Origin: Oscillospiraceae bacterium | GTDB lineage: Bacteria > Bacillota > Clostridia > Oscillospirales > Ruminococcaceae | Length of the DNA stretch: 41,642 bases | Assembly: GCA_021199855.1 (NCBI GenBank) | Contig: JAJQHD010000043.1 | Location: 1-41,642, forward strand | Direction: 5' to 3' | Shown: positions 17,062 to 25,246 of the stretch, piece after piece | How positions within the stretch are numbered: the stretch's first letter is position 1 | Layout of the letters: each line of letters opens with the position of its first letter | The notes under the pieces: model-generated | The model's database searches: none | Seen by the model: the letters and a program-made list of their open reading frames with translations, nothing else | Told to the model about the DNA's origin: nothing | Made by a program: the position numbers and the translations under genes

Positions 17062-17593
17062 AATACTCCTCTAACTTCTTTTGCAGTATTTTCTTCCCAC
17101 GTGACACACGAGAAATTACAGTGTTTTTAGGAACGCCTAACATCTTCGAAATCTCCTCACTGCTATAGCCCATTACAAGTTTCAACGTAAGCGCATCGCT
17201 ATAGATGTCGTCAAGGTCATTTATCAGCTTCAGGAGATACTCATATCCATCATCTGAAATAACCTTGTTCAAAACGCTCATGCTCATGTCTGGGATGTCT
17301 TCATCAAGCTCATCTGAGACTGCGCCGTGTTCGCTTTTGAGCATATTGAGTGAAGTGTTCCTAACTATAATAACAATAAAATTTCGGGTTTGAATGCAAT
17401 CTGGAGAAGAAATTTTTGAAATATTTTTTGCAACTTTCAAAAAGCTTTCCTGCACAGCCTCCTCTGCAATAGATTCGTTGTGCAAGATTGACATAGCTTT
17501 TCTGAACATCATGTTCTTGTACAGATTATATACATCCGTGAACTTTTCCTTATCGCTTGGCTCGTCAATGAGAGCCAGATATATTGTCAGCAT
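17042..17593 (-). CDS. ECF-type sigma-70 factor
   Basis: This 183-residue alternative sigma factor has only regions 2 and 4. Region 2 covers about residues 15-85 (YNLYKNMMFRKAMSILHNESIAEEAVQESFLKVAKN). Region 4 covers about 125-180, with the helix-turn-helix YSSEEISKMLGVPKNTVISRVSRGKKIL. It should direct RNA polymerase to envelope-response promoters when freed by the overlapping anti-sigma protein. ATG 17593 follows AAAGGGTG. It heads the operon sigma, anti-sigma, lipoprotein, ABC exporter 2. A sigma-A-like promoter lies upstream; I could not identify a self-recognised ECF promoter. Confidence 0.92.
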   Translation of the reverse strand: MLTIYLALIDEPSDKEKFTDVYNLYKNMMFRKAMSILHNESIAEEAVQESFLKVAKNISKISSPDCIQTRNFIVIIVRNTSLNMLKSEHGAVSDELDEDIPDMSMSVLNKVISDDGYEYLLKLINDLDDIYSDALTLKLVMGYSSEEISKMLGVPKNTVISRVSRGKKILQKKLEEYYGEEMH

Positions 17594-17649
17594 AAATACA
17601 CCCTTTCATCGATTTTTAACTCATAGCTGTTTCTCCTTTTCTAATTAAT

Positions 17650-17676
17650 ATTATATCTCCTGAATATTTTTGTCAA
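17650..17676 (-). promoter_or_regulatory. Promoter of the sigma/anti-sigma/lipoprotein/exporter operon
   Basis: On the minus strand TTGACA (17671-17676) and TATAAT (17650-17655) are 15 bases apart, shorter than ideal. The -35 overlaps the stop codon of exporter 3, so no terminator separates the two units. A two-codon mini-ORF (ATG AGT TAA) lies in the leader. Confidence 0.6.
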
Positions 17677-17943
17677 CCCTTTTCCTCATTTGCCGCCTTG
17701 ACATAAAACTCCGACTGCTTGTCGAACATTTCAGTGTAAAGCCCACCCTGGGCATAAAGCTCCTTATGTGTTCCATAGCCGACTATGTGTCCGTCCTGGA
17801 AGACTGCTACCTTGTCGGCGAGCTGAACAGCGGACAGGCGATGAGTTATCAGGACAGCACACTTGTCCTGAATCATCGAGTTGAACTGTGAATAGATTTC
17901 ATACTCAATATTCGGGTCTAATGCCGCTGTGGGTTCGTCAAGA
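17673..17943 (-). repeat. 3'-end segment shared with exporter 2
   Basis: This is the partner of 12994-13280. It codes the region from YEIYSQFNSMIQDKCAVLITH to the conserved tail KELYAQGGLYTEMFDKQSEF. Confidence 0.7.
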
Positions 17944-19496
17944 AGGTAAATCTCGCCGCCGTGGTACAAGGCTCTTGAAATTGCTACTCTTTGACCCTCG
18001 CCGCCTGAAAGGTCGATTCCAGACTCGTCAACATACTTGTTGACCTGAGTGTCATAGCCTTTCGGGAGCTTTCTCACCAAGTCGATGATTCCTGTCTTGT
18101 TGCAGACTTCGTCAAGAAGCTTCGGGTCTTCCTCATGCCCAAGAATTATATTTGCTTTCAGGCTGAGAGAATAGGTGATGAAGTCCTGAAATACCGGCGA
18201 GAATAGTCTCTGATACTTCTTGTAGTCGTACTCGTTGATGTTAATGCCGTTCAGGAGTATTTCGCCCTTGTCCGGGAAGTAAAGTCTTGTGAGAAGCTTG
18301 ATAAACGTGGTCTTTCCGCTTCCGTTTTCGCCTACTATGCAGATTCTGTCACTACCCTTGAATTTGAGGCTGAGATCCTTGATAACATAGTTTTCACTGC
18401 CGGGATACCTGAACCAGACGTTTCTGAACTCTATTGTGGAATCCTTTGTGAAAACAGGCTCCTTTGTGCCGGTCATATACTGCTTCGGCTCGAGGTTGAA
18501 GAAGGCTATCATCTCGTCGATATTAAGGCTTTTGCGAGAAAGTTCGAGATAGGTCGAGAAGACGTTTGTAAGTGCAGAAGCATATGACTCGGTTGTCGTT
18601 ATGTAGATAGTCATCGAACCTACAGACAAGCCTCTGAAAAGTACATTGAAGATAAAGTAAGCATACAGAAGCGTTTTCTGAATCAGAGCAGTTATTCCCT
18701 GCAAGAATCTCAGCGACTGTGAGTTTTTAATCATCTTCAGCTCGACTTTGTTTGATTCACCCTTGCTCTCTTTCCAAAGCCTCATGAAGTAGTCTTTAAG
18801 ATCGAAAAGGCGCATTTCCTTGGCATTGGTGAAGTTTGCAAGCATGAACGGATAGAGCCACTGTATTCTGTCAATCTTGTGCATTATCTTGCTGAGTTCA
18901 AAAGCTATTCCGTTTGCGTGCTTGGTCATCCTCGAATTTATCCAGATGATAACTGCGATTACAACGATAATCAACGGGTTCAGGGTGCTGATAATAGCGG
19001 ACAGCGTGACGATGCTGACAAGTGCCGACAGGAAATTGCCGAAGCGGTCAACAACGCTTACGATTGAGCCAAGGGTTTCCTCCGCTCTTTCCTGCAAATT
19101 CTGAATTTCAGGGCTTTCGAGCGTTTCATAGTCCATTCTTGCGATGTGATTATATAGATACTCGTTTGTACTGAAATCAAGCCGCTGTTCTGCCTTTTCC
19201 CTTTGATAGCTCAGAAGGCTGTTGATTCCTGTATTTGCAAGCGGCAACAGCACCATCAATGCAACATAGGTGATGATAACACTCATCCTGCACTCGCCGG
19301 TAAGCTCGTTGATAATCAAGCCTGGAAATATGATTGTTATATTCCACACAAGGGCATTGAGTATGCTTGTGAAGTAGTAAATCGAGATATACTGCTTACC
19401 TCCGTCCTTGTGCCATATGAATGACAGTATGTACCACGTGGATTCGACAGTGTGCAGGAATCCCTGCTGGTCTTTTTTATCTTTCTTTTTGAACAT
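17673..19496 (-). CDS. ABC exporter, fused membrane and ATPase domains (exporter 3)
   Basis: This 607-residue half-transporter has a Lys-rich N-terminus (MFKKKDKKDQQ), membrane helices in the first about 310 residues and a full nucleotide-binding domain. That domain has Walker A GENGSGKTT, the signature LSGGEGQRVAISRA and Walker B IYLLDEPTAALDP. I chose ATG 19496: AAGAGGAG is just upstream, inside the last codons of exporter 4, whose stop lies 1 base before this ATG. The open frame extends to 19565 but would overlap that gene. The tight spacing suggests exporters 3 and 4 form a heterodimer. The substrate is unknown. Confidence 0.92.
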   Translation of the reverse strand: MFKKKDKKDQQGFLHTVESTWYILSFIWHKDGGKQYISIYYFTSILNALVWNITIIFPGLIINELTGECRMSVIITYVALMVLLPLANTGINSLLSYQREKAEQRLDFSTNEYLYNHIARMDYETLESPEIQNLQERAEETLGSIVSVVDRFGNFLSALVSIVTLSAIISTLNPLIIVVIAVIIWINSRMTKHANGIAFELSKIMHKIDRIQWLYPFMLANFTNAKEMRLFDLKDYFMRLWKESKGESNKVELKMIKNSQSLRFLQGITALIQKTLLYAYFIFNVLFRGLSVGSMTIYITTTESYASALTNVFSTYLELSRKSLNIDEMIAFFNLEPKQYMTGTKEPVFTKDSTIEFRNVWFRYPGSENYVIKDLSLKFKGSDRICIVGENGSGKTTFIKLLTRLYFPDKGEILLNGININEYDYKKYQRLFSPVFQDFITYSLSLKANIILGHEEDPKLLDEVCNKTGIIDLVRKLPKGYDTQVNKYVDESGIDLSGGEGQRVAISRALYHGGEIYLLDEPTAALDPNIEYEIYSQFNSMIQDKCAVLITHRLSAVQLADKVAVFQDGHIVGYGTHKELYAQGGLYTEMFDKQSEFYVKAANEEKG

Positions 19497-19497
19497 A

Positions 19498-21318
19498 TTA
19501 CTCCTCTTCTTTTGCATTGATATAGAACTCTGCCTGTTTATCGAACATCTCTGTGTAGAGCCCACCCTGAGCGTAAAGCTCCTTATGCGTGCCGGATTCT
19601 ACTATGTTGCCGTCCTGGAAGACAAGAATTTTCTCGGCTAACTGGACTGCCGCCATTCTGTGAGTTATCAGGACTGCCGTTCTGTCTGTAATCATTTCGG
19701 TGAATTTGGTGTAGATTTCATACTCGGCAAACGGGTCTAATGCGGCTGTGGGTTCGTCCAAGATATAGATAGGCGCATCGTGGTATATCGCTCTTGCTAT
19801 GGCTATCTTCTGGTCTTCACCGCCTGAGGGTTCAAAGCCGGTGGGGTCGATATTCTTTCCGACATATGTATCCACGCCCTTTTCCAAGCTGTCAACCAAA
19901 GGCTTTATTCCGGCTCTTTCTATTGCATTATTCAGCTTGTCAGTGTCATAGTTTTCCTCACAGGCTATGCAAAGCGAAAGAGGCATATTGAAACGACAGA
20001 AATCCTGAAATACGGGAGCAAACAGTCTCTGATACTTGACGTAATCATAATCCATTATGTTGATGCCATCAAGAAGAATCTCGCCCTCGGTGGGAACATA
20101 CAAACGGGTGAGAAGCTTAACGAAGGTTGATTTGCCGGAGCCGTTCTCGCCAACTATGCAAAGCTTCTGGTCGCAGGGAATCTTAACGCTGAGGTGTCTT
20201 AATGCGTAGCGTTCGCTTCCCGGATATTTGAAGGATACGTCTCTGAACTCAATAACAGAATGTTTATCATACAGAGGCATTTTGTTACCGTTATTTTCAA
20301 GCATGGTGGGCTGGGAGCGAAATGCTTTCATTTCATCAACATTCATCGAATACGAAGATATTTCAAGATAAGCGTTGAAGATTCCGCTTACAGCACTTGA
20401 GAACTGGCTTGCCGCAGACATAAAGATTGTCATGGAACCGAGTGCCAGGTCATCAAACAGAACCTTGAGTATTGCAACAAGATACAAAACCGCTTCCTGA
20501 ACGGCACTTGTGACTGCGTGAACCATTCTCCACCTTGCACCGAATTTATCCTGTTTCTTCGACACATCATCCTGCCTCCTGCCGATACGGGTATAACGGT
20601 TGACGAAGAAATCCTTTAGTCTGAATATACGGACTTCCTTACCTCTTGAGTGATTTGTGAGGTTATAAAATTCATTCCAATATTCATTGCTGAGTTTGCT
20701 TTGCTCCAAGCCGAAGTTGTAATTCGCAACATTGATTTTCTTTGTGACAACTGCGTTGATAGCGATTATAGCCAAGAGAACTATGATCACTGCCGGATTC
20801 AGATATACGATTATTGAAGTTACCGCAAGAATCTTTACAAACGAGTTGATGAGCCTGAGAATATAGCTGAACATATCGAGAGGAGCACTCGGTGCGTGCA
20901 TTCCGATTCGTTCAAGCTGAACTGCAATCTGCGGGTCTTCAAGCGAGGCATATTCCATGTCAGCAACATATGACTGAAGCTCTCCTTGAAAAGCACGGCG
21001 AAGCTCACGATAAAGTTCACTTGCCTTTACACGCAAGGTCATTTCTTTGAGATGGTTCAAAAGAGGAACCGCCACCAAAACAGATGCAAGCAATACGATC
21101 ACTTTAATATCCCTGTCAGCAGACAGTTCGTTGATGATAAGACCGGGGATTATCATATAGACCACCGGCACCAAGGCGTCCAACACGGTAAGAAGTATTT
21201 GCAGGAAGATATAGAGCGCACTGTGCTTCTGACCCTTGAAGTATTTCATCAGGTAGACTATACTGTCCCAGCTTCGGCGAAAATCTTTCGTTACGGATAG
21301 TTCACTGAGTTTTTTCAT
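19498..21318 (-). CDS. ABC exporter, fused membrane and ATPase domains (exporter 4)
   Basis: This 606-residue half-transporter opens a two-gene operon with exporter 3. Membrane helices lie in residues about 30-310. The ATPase part has Walker A GENGSGKST, the signature PSGGEDQKIAIARA (Pro in place of Leu, as in exporter 2) and Walker B IYILDEPTAALDP. ATG 21318 follows GGAGAG. Its promoter is followed at once by a terminator-like hairpin in the leader, so expression may be attenuated. The XRE/TPR regulator lies directly upstream on the same strand and is the natural candidate regulator. The tail HKELYAQGGLYTEMFDKQAEF is shared with exporters 2 and 3. Confidence 0.92.
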   Translation of the reverse strand: MKKLSELSVTKDFRRSWDSIVYLMKYFKGQKHSALYIFLQILLTVLDALVPVVYMIIPGLIINELSADRDIKVIVLLASVLVAVPLLNHLKEMTLRVKASELYRELRRAFQGELQSYVADMEYASLEDPQIAVQLERIGMHAPSAPLDMFSYILRLINSFVKILAVTSIIVYLNPAVIIVLLAIIAINAVVTKKINVANYNFGLEQSKLSNEYWNEFYNLTNHSRGKEVRIFRLKDFFVNRYTRIGRRQDDVSKKQDKFGARWRMVHAVTSAVQEAVLYLVAILKVLFDDLALGSMTIFMSAASQFSSAVSGIFNAYLEISSYSMNVDEMKAFRSQPTMLENNGNKMPLYDKHSVIEFRDVSFKYPGSERYALRHLSVKIPCDQKLCIVGENGSGKSTFVKLLTRLYVPTEGEILLDGINIMDYDYVKYQRLFAPVFQDFCRFNMPLSLCIACEENYDTDKLNNAIERAGIKPLVDSLEKGVDTYVGKNIDPTGFEPSGGEDQKIAIARAIYHDAPIYILDEPTAALDPFAEYEIYTKFTEMITDRTAVLITHRMAAVQLAEKILVFQDGNIVESGTHKELYAQGGLYTEMFDKQAEFYINAKEEE

Positions 21319-21350
21319 ATTTATCTCTCCATTTCAGTATAGATATTCAA

Positions 21351-21391
21351 AAAAGCACCCGACAAAGCTAAATTTGCTTTGTGGATGCTTT
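21351..21391 (-). terminator. Terminator-like hairpin at the 5' end of the exporter 4-3 transcript
   Basis: On the minus strand GCATCC-ACAAAGC pairs with GCTTTGT-GGGTGC (one bulge) and is followed by a run of T. It can end transcripts from the XRE gene. It also begins almost exactly where the exporter promoter (21393-21421) should start transcription, so it may be an attenuator. Confidence 0.8.
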
Positions 21392-21392
21392 A

Positions 21393-21421
21393 ATTGTAAC
21401 ATCGATTTTTTAGAGGGTCAA
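21393..21421 (-). promoter_or_regulatory. Promoter of the exporter 4-3 operon
   Basis: On the minus strand TTGACC (21416-21421) and TACAAT (21393-21398) are 17 bases apart. Confidence 0.7.
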
Positions 21422-21457
21422 GATACCGGGGTATGACTGTTAGTCACATTAAAACGG

Positions 21458-22375
21458 TTAACCGAAATTCTCGTCCAAAAATGCTTTATAGAGATTCGTA
21501 TATGCCGGAATGACGTTATAGACTCTACTCGTCAGATAGGCATCGGACGCCATCTGTCTTGCCTCTTTATAGCTGTCGTCGCCGCCTTTTTTCAGAAGGC
21601 AGACGGCTATGTTATACATACAGCTTGAAATAGCTTCGCTGATTTCGTTAAGTCTCTTTCCGTTTTCAAAGCCCTCGCGAGCTATCTCAAGGGCTTCCTC
21701 ATAGTCACCTTTACCAATCAACATTTCAGCAAGGTTGTTGCAGGTAAGTGTCAGGCTTCGTGCCGCACGGGTTCTGTCCATAAGAACATCCGAAAGATAC
21801 TTTTTAAGGCAGCGGTTTATCGTGATTGCGGTGTCGCAGTTACCTAGTAAATAGTAGCAATTGGCAATCACCGTCAGGACATAAAACTCGGAATCGGTAA
21901 AGTACTGCGGCAGATTCTCCGGATTATAGTCCGTAATTGTGTAGCGGATTATCTTCTCGAAGCTGTCGAGCTTTTGCTTACAGCTTATTCCGACGGTTCT
22001 TTCAGTAAGCAGAGTTTCGCACCGGTCGAACTCCTGCTTTGTTGTTGTCGGAAAGTTGTCATAATCACTTTCAATCTCCGAAAGAAGTTCCGCAGCCTTA
22101 TCAGTGTTATTTGAAAGAACCATATTTGTGGCTTGACGAATGGTCTGGATATAGCGATAGTTGGTTGTTGTTATCAGGTCGCCGTCGAAGACGTTGTGCA
22201 TACCGAGTCGTTCGAGAATCAGTGCCAATGTCTCGGGATAGAACTGCTTTAAATCGTTTTCGACCTTGTAGAGCATGGAAACGGTGCAGATACCGTGGCA
22301 GATATCCTCACGAGTGGCGCCGAGCTCCTCACGTCGGTTTTTGATTATCTCTCCTATAATTGTTCCTGCGGTCAT
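21458..22375 (-). CDS. XRE-family regulator with TPR-like C-terminal domain
   Basis: The product has 305 residues. The N-terminal helix-turn-helix (about 6-62, IIGEIIKNRREELGATREDICHGI) is of the XRE/Cro type. The remainder is helical with TPR-like pairs, for example NNLAEMLIGKGDYEEALEIAREG and SCMYNIAVCLLKKGGDDSYKEARQMA. This architecture matches Rgg/PlcR-like (RRNPP) regulators that bind short signal peptides, but no signal-peptide gene is visible beside it. It lies between the lipoprotein/exporter operon and exporters 4-3 and may control either. ATG 22375 has only a modest GAGGGA site, while the promoter is good. Confidence 0.85.
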   Translation of the reverse strand: MTAGTIIGEIIKNRREELGATREDICHGICTVSMLYKVENDLKQFYPETLALILERLGMHNVFDGDLITTTNYRYIQTIRQATNMVLSNNTDKAAELLSEIESDYDNFPTTTKQEFDRCETLLTERTVGISCKQKLDSFEKIIRYTITDYNPENLPQYFTDSEFYVLTVIANCYYLLGNCDTAITINRCLKKYLSDVLMDRTRAARSLTLTCNNLAEMLIGKGDYEEALEIAREGFENGKRLNEISEAISSCMYNIAVCLLKKGGDDSYKEARQMASDAYLTSRVYNVIPAYTNLYKAFLDENFG

Positions 22376-22413
22376 ATGTAAAATCCCTCTTCCAGATAAA
22401 ATAGGCTATTCAC

Positions 22414-22442
22414 AGTATAGCACAATCGGAGGGTTCTTGCAA
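22414..22442 (-). promoter_or_regulatory. Promoter of the XRE/TPR regulator
   Basis: On the minus strand TTGCAA (22437-22442) and TATACT (22414-22419) are 17 bases apart, immediately after the permease stop codon. No terminator separates the permease from this promoter. Confidence 0.7.
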
Positions 22443-22454
22443 GATAGGAGATTC

Positions 22455-24521
22455 TTATTGAAAAACAGTCCGTGTAAGCCACTGTATTTCCCTATTCCCG
22501 CTTATCGGCACACAAAGATACTTTGCAGCATCCGCGCCGGCGAGGTAGATTACTATCGGCAGGCAGAAAAGGGCGAGGGCGACAACCATCGCGGTTGTCG
22601 GGCTCTGGCACTTCGACGAAATCCAGAGTAGCAGAAGCGAGAAGAGAATCAGCACCGCCGTTCTGTAAGTAAGAAGTATCACAAGATAGCCCAATACCGG
22701 GATTTCTCCGAGGGTGAGCATATCGCTGATGCAGTTCACACCTGCTGTGATGCCGTCTGTGCCGTATGCAGAAAGAATCTGAGCAAAGTACGGGATATTC
22801 ACGCTGAAGCTCACGGTAATAGCAAGCAAAATCGCAATAATACAGTTATGCCGGTAGTAGGTCTTCCTGCCGGCTTTTGTCGTGTAAAGGACAAAGCCGA
22901 TCCGACAGCGGTTGTCATAGGCGACAATCGGCGAGAGCATCAGGCAGAGTGCGGCAACGGCAATCAGTCCGAGAATATAATCCTGTCTGAGGGTATCCAG
23001 TCCGAAAATGAGGCGGTAGCCGGTCTGATAAAACATGTCGTCGGTACCCTTGCCTATCGAGACGAGATACTCATACTGGCTTTTCGCCTTTTCAAAGCCT
23101 CGTTCAGCATAATCGGAATCGAAATTTGCGGGTTCAGTGGCTATAAACTCCACTGCTTCGTCGTCGGTCATCTCGGAAATTTGGGTGCAGTAATAGAGAT
23201 AATAATTGTCATCTGGGTTGTAGGGTTTGGAGTAGTTGAACGCCGTATAGAGCTGAATCGCGAGGACTGCCGCTATTATCACTGCACCTTTGTGCATGAC
23301 GAGAGCTTTGTAGGCAGTATAGCTGAAAAGTCTTTTGGGGACACGCTTCGCGAAAGCCGAGGCGGAGCTTCTCTTTATCTCCGAGATGCTGATTGATGAA
23401 TAGAGGCGGCAGACCACAACCGTAACTATCACAAGACCGATTACTATGCAAATCATAGTGCAGGCGAACAGGCTCACGGGATAGCCGAAGAAGTTGATGT
23501 TTGTGTAGGTTTTGAAGAAGTTCCTCGACTGAGTGAGTGCGACCAGGTTTATATATTTCAGCGGGGAGAAAATCGAGTTGCCTGAGACGATGGCATAGAG
23601 ACTTGTCTCAACTGCGGCTATAGCAATCGTCACAAGATACGCCATGATGTTTGAAAGCCTTATGAACAGAGCGGAAATTATCAAAGCGCAGAGGGTCAGG
23701 GCGAAAAGCTTTATTATGAAGCTGTAAACCAGCAAATCTCCAGCGGTTATGGCGAGATTACAACCTAAGTAACCTTCGAGGGACTGCACCGCACGGCTCA
23801 GATCTCCCAGTCCGCAACGATATTCGCCTATAGCCAAATCGCTCAGATACATGATTCCGAAAGTTGCGAAGCATACTGTGAAGACAACTGCAGACTTTGC
23901 AAGTGCAAGCCTTGCTCTGCCGTTTTTCAGAGGCTTTATTAGAGCCACGACGCCGGATTCCCTGTCTTTGTAGAATACGGCTGTGATACAAGCAAGGAGC
24001 GAGAACATCACGAGTATATCGGTAGCCACATTGTCGGTCGCCAGAAGAACTCCGTCAGACGGGGCATAGGTCGGCGTGACGTTCCGGACGGCTTCATATG
24101 CCGACGGAGTTTTTATTATATTCCGATAGGAAAAACTGTCGGAGTCGGCGAAAATCGAAACCGAAGTCATCGTTTCGGAAGTAGTATTGATTTCGGCGAG
24201 ATAGTCCTGATAACCTAAAATCTCTTCAAGCCGGGAGATTTCGCCGCTCAGAATAGACATATCCTGCCAATAGTATTCGCAATAGACCGGCTCGGCTGTC
24301 TGCCGGACGGTCTCGTAGAGTTCTTCACTATATTCTAGAGTTTCCTCGGCGGTCATGCCTCTTACGTCTTCAAGATAGGCTTTATACTCAGCATCTGAGA
24401 AGTTGCCGAAGCTCTTGGTAGAGGCAATATAGACATTCAGGAGAATCGCAGCTACTGTCACTAAGAGAAACGCCTTGTTGTGAGAGAGCTTGTAAAGTTC
24501 GTTTTGAAATATTCTCATCAC
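22455..24521 (-). CDS. ABC-2 type permease, last gene of the lipoprotein operon
   Basis: This 688-residue integral membrane protein has two similar halves. Each starts with a cytoplasmic segment and helix (NELYKLSHNKAFLLVTVAAILL; TAYKALVMHKGAVIIAAVLA), then an extracytoplasmic loop and about five or six helices. This is the ABC-2 export type, not a solute-uptake permease. It should pair with the ATPase encoded just upstream. GTG 24521 gives a 4-base overlap with the ATPase stop; ATG 24518, one codon later, gives a TGATG arrangement, and either is possible. The substrate is unknown. The seven lipoproteins upstream presumably work at the outer face of this transporter. Confidence 0.88.
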   Translation of the reverse strand: MMRIFQNELYKLSHNKAFLLVTVAAILLNVYIASTKSFGNFSDAEYKAYLEDVRGMTAEETLEYSEELYETVRQTAEPVYCEYYWQDMSILSGEISRLEEILGYQDYLAEINTTSETMTSVSIFADSDSFSYRNIIKTPSAYEAVRNVTPTYAPSDGVLLATDNVATDILVMFSLLACITAVFYKDRESGVVALIKPLKNGRARLALAKSAVVFTVCFATFGIMYLSDLAIGEYRCGLGDLSRAVQSLEGYLGCNLAITAGDLLVYSFIIKLFALTLCALIISALFIRLSNIMAYLVTIAIAAVETSLYAIVSGNSIFSPLKYINLVALTQSRNFFKTYTNINFFGYPVSLFACTMICIVIGLVIVTVVVCRLYSSISISEIKRSSASAFAKRVPKRLFSYTAYKALVMHKGAVIIAAVLAIQLYTAFNYSKPYNPDDNYYLYYCTQISEMTDDEAVEFIATEPANFDSDYAERGFEKAKSQYEYLVSIGKGTDDMFYQTGYRLIFGLDTLRQDYILGLIAVAALCLMLSPIVAYDNRCRIGFVLYTTKAGRKTYYRHNCIIAILLAITVSFSVNIPYFAQILSAYGTDGITAGVNCISDMLTLGEIPVLGYLVILLTYRTAVLILFSLLLLWISSKCQSPTTAMVVALALFCLPIVIYLAGADAAKYLCVPISGNREIQWLTRTVFQ

Positions 24522-25246
24522 ATATCACCGTACAACTGCATATACAGCCCTTCGAGAGTCTTCTCGCCGTCTGTGACCTGAGCCGTCAGCTCGTCCACCG
24601 TTCCGCTGTCGATGAGTTCACCCGATTTCAAGAGCAGAATGCAGTCGGCGATGGTCTCAATGTCCGAAACTATGTGGGTCGAAATGATGACTATCATGTC
24701 TTTTGAAAGTGAGGAGATAAGATTCCTCGTCAGAACCCTCTGCTTCGGGTCGAGACCGGCTGTCGGCTCATCCAAGATGAGAAGATGCGGGCTTCCGAGA
24801 AGCGACTGAGCAATCAGCGCACGCTGTTTCATTCCGCCGGAAAAGCCTCCTATTTTCTTGTTGGCAACGTCTGAGAGCTCAACAAGCTCAAGAACCCTTG
24901 CGATTTCGCCGTCAATCTCAGACTTTTCGATTCCTTTGAGTACCGCTATGTAGCCCATGAAGCGTTTCAGGGTGAACGACGGATAAAGCTCCTGATGTTG
25001 CGGCATGAAGCCGATTTCGGAGCGGTATTTCGAGCCGAGGTCATGGATATTTTCGCCGTTCCATAGAATCTCCGAGCCTTTGTCGGGGTCAAGATTCTGA
25101 GTCAGGATGTTCATAAGGGTTGACTTCCCTGCCCCATTCGGTCCCAATAGCCCATAGATGCCGTCGGAGAAGTCGAAAGAGAAGTCTTTCAAGGCATGCT
25201 TGGTGCCGTAGTGCTTGTTGAGGGTTGATATTTTAAGGGTGTTCAT
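24518..25246 (-). CDS. ABC transporter ATP-binding protein (CcmA-like), partner of the ABC-2 permease
   Basis: This is a cytoplasmic ATPase of 242 residues from ATG 25246. Walker A GPNGAGKST is at 35-43, the Q-loop is GFMPQHQELYPSF, the signature is FSGGMKQR, Walker B is LLILDEPTAGLDP and the H-loop is IISTHIVSD. The TAGLDP motif and short length are typical of ABC-2 exporters of drugs, peptides or lantibiotics. The ATG overlaps the TGA of the preceding lipoprotein gene (ATGA). Its Shine-Dalgarno GGAGGG is made by the Trp-Arg codons at the end of that gene. I prefer this start to one at 25264 inside the previous gene. Confidence 0.93.
   Translation of the reverse strand: MNTLKISTLNKHYGTKHALKDFSFDFSDGIYGLLGPNGAGKSTLMNILTQNLDPDKGSEILWNGENIHDLGSKYRSEIGFMPQHQELYPSFTLKRFMGYIAVLKGIEKSEIDGEIARVLELVELSDVANKKIGGFSGGMKQRALIAQSLLGSPHLLILDEPTAGLDPKQRVLTRNLISSLSKDMIVIISTHIVSDIETIADCILLLKSGELIDSGTVDELTAQVTDGEKTLEGLYMQLYGDM

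Noticed and set aside
19497-19565. Extended start for exporter 3 (69 bases longer)
   Set aside because: It would overlap exporter 4, and ATG 19496 has a well-placed ribosome site.
12994-21318. Reading the four ABC exporters as sugar importers linked to the GH8 enzyme
   Set aside because: They are fused membrane/ATPase exporters without binding-protein-dependent permeases and lie in separate transcription units.
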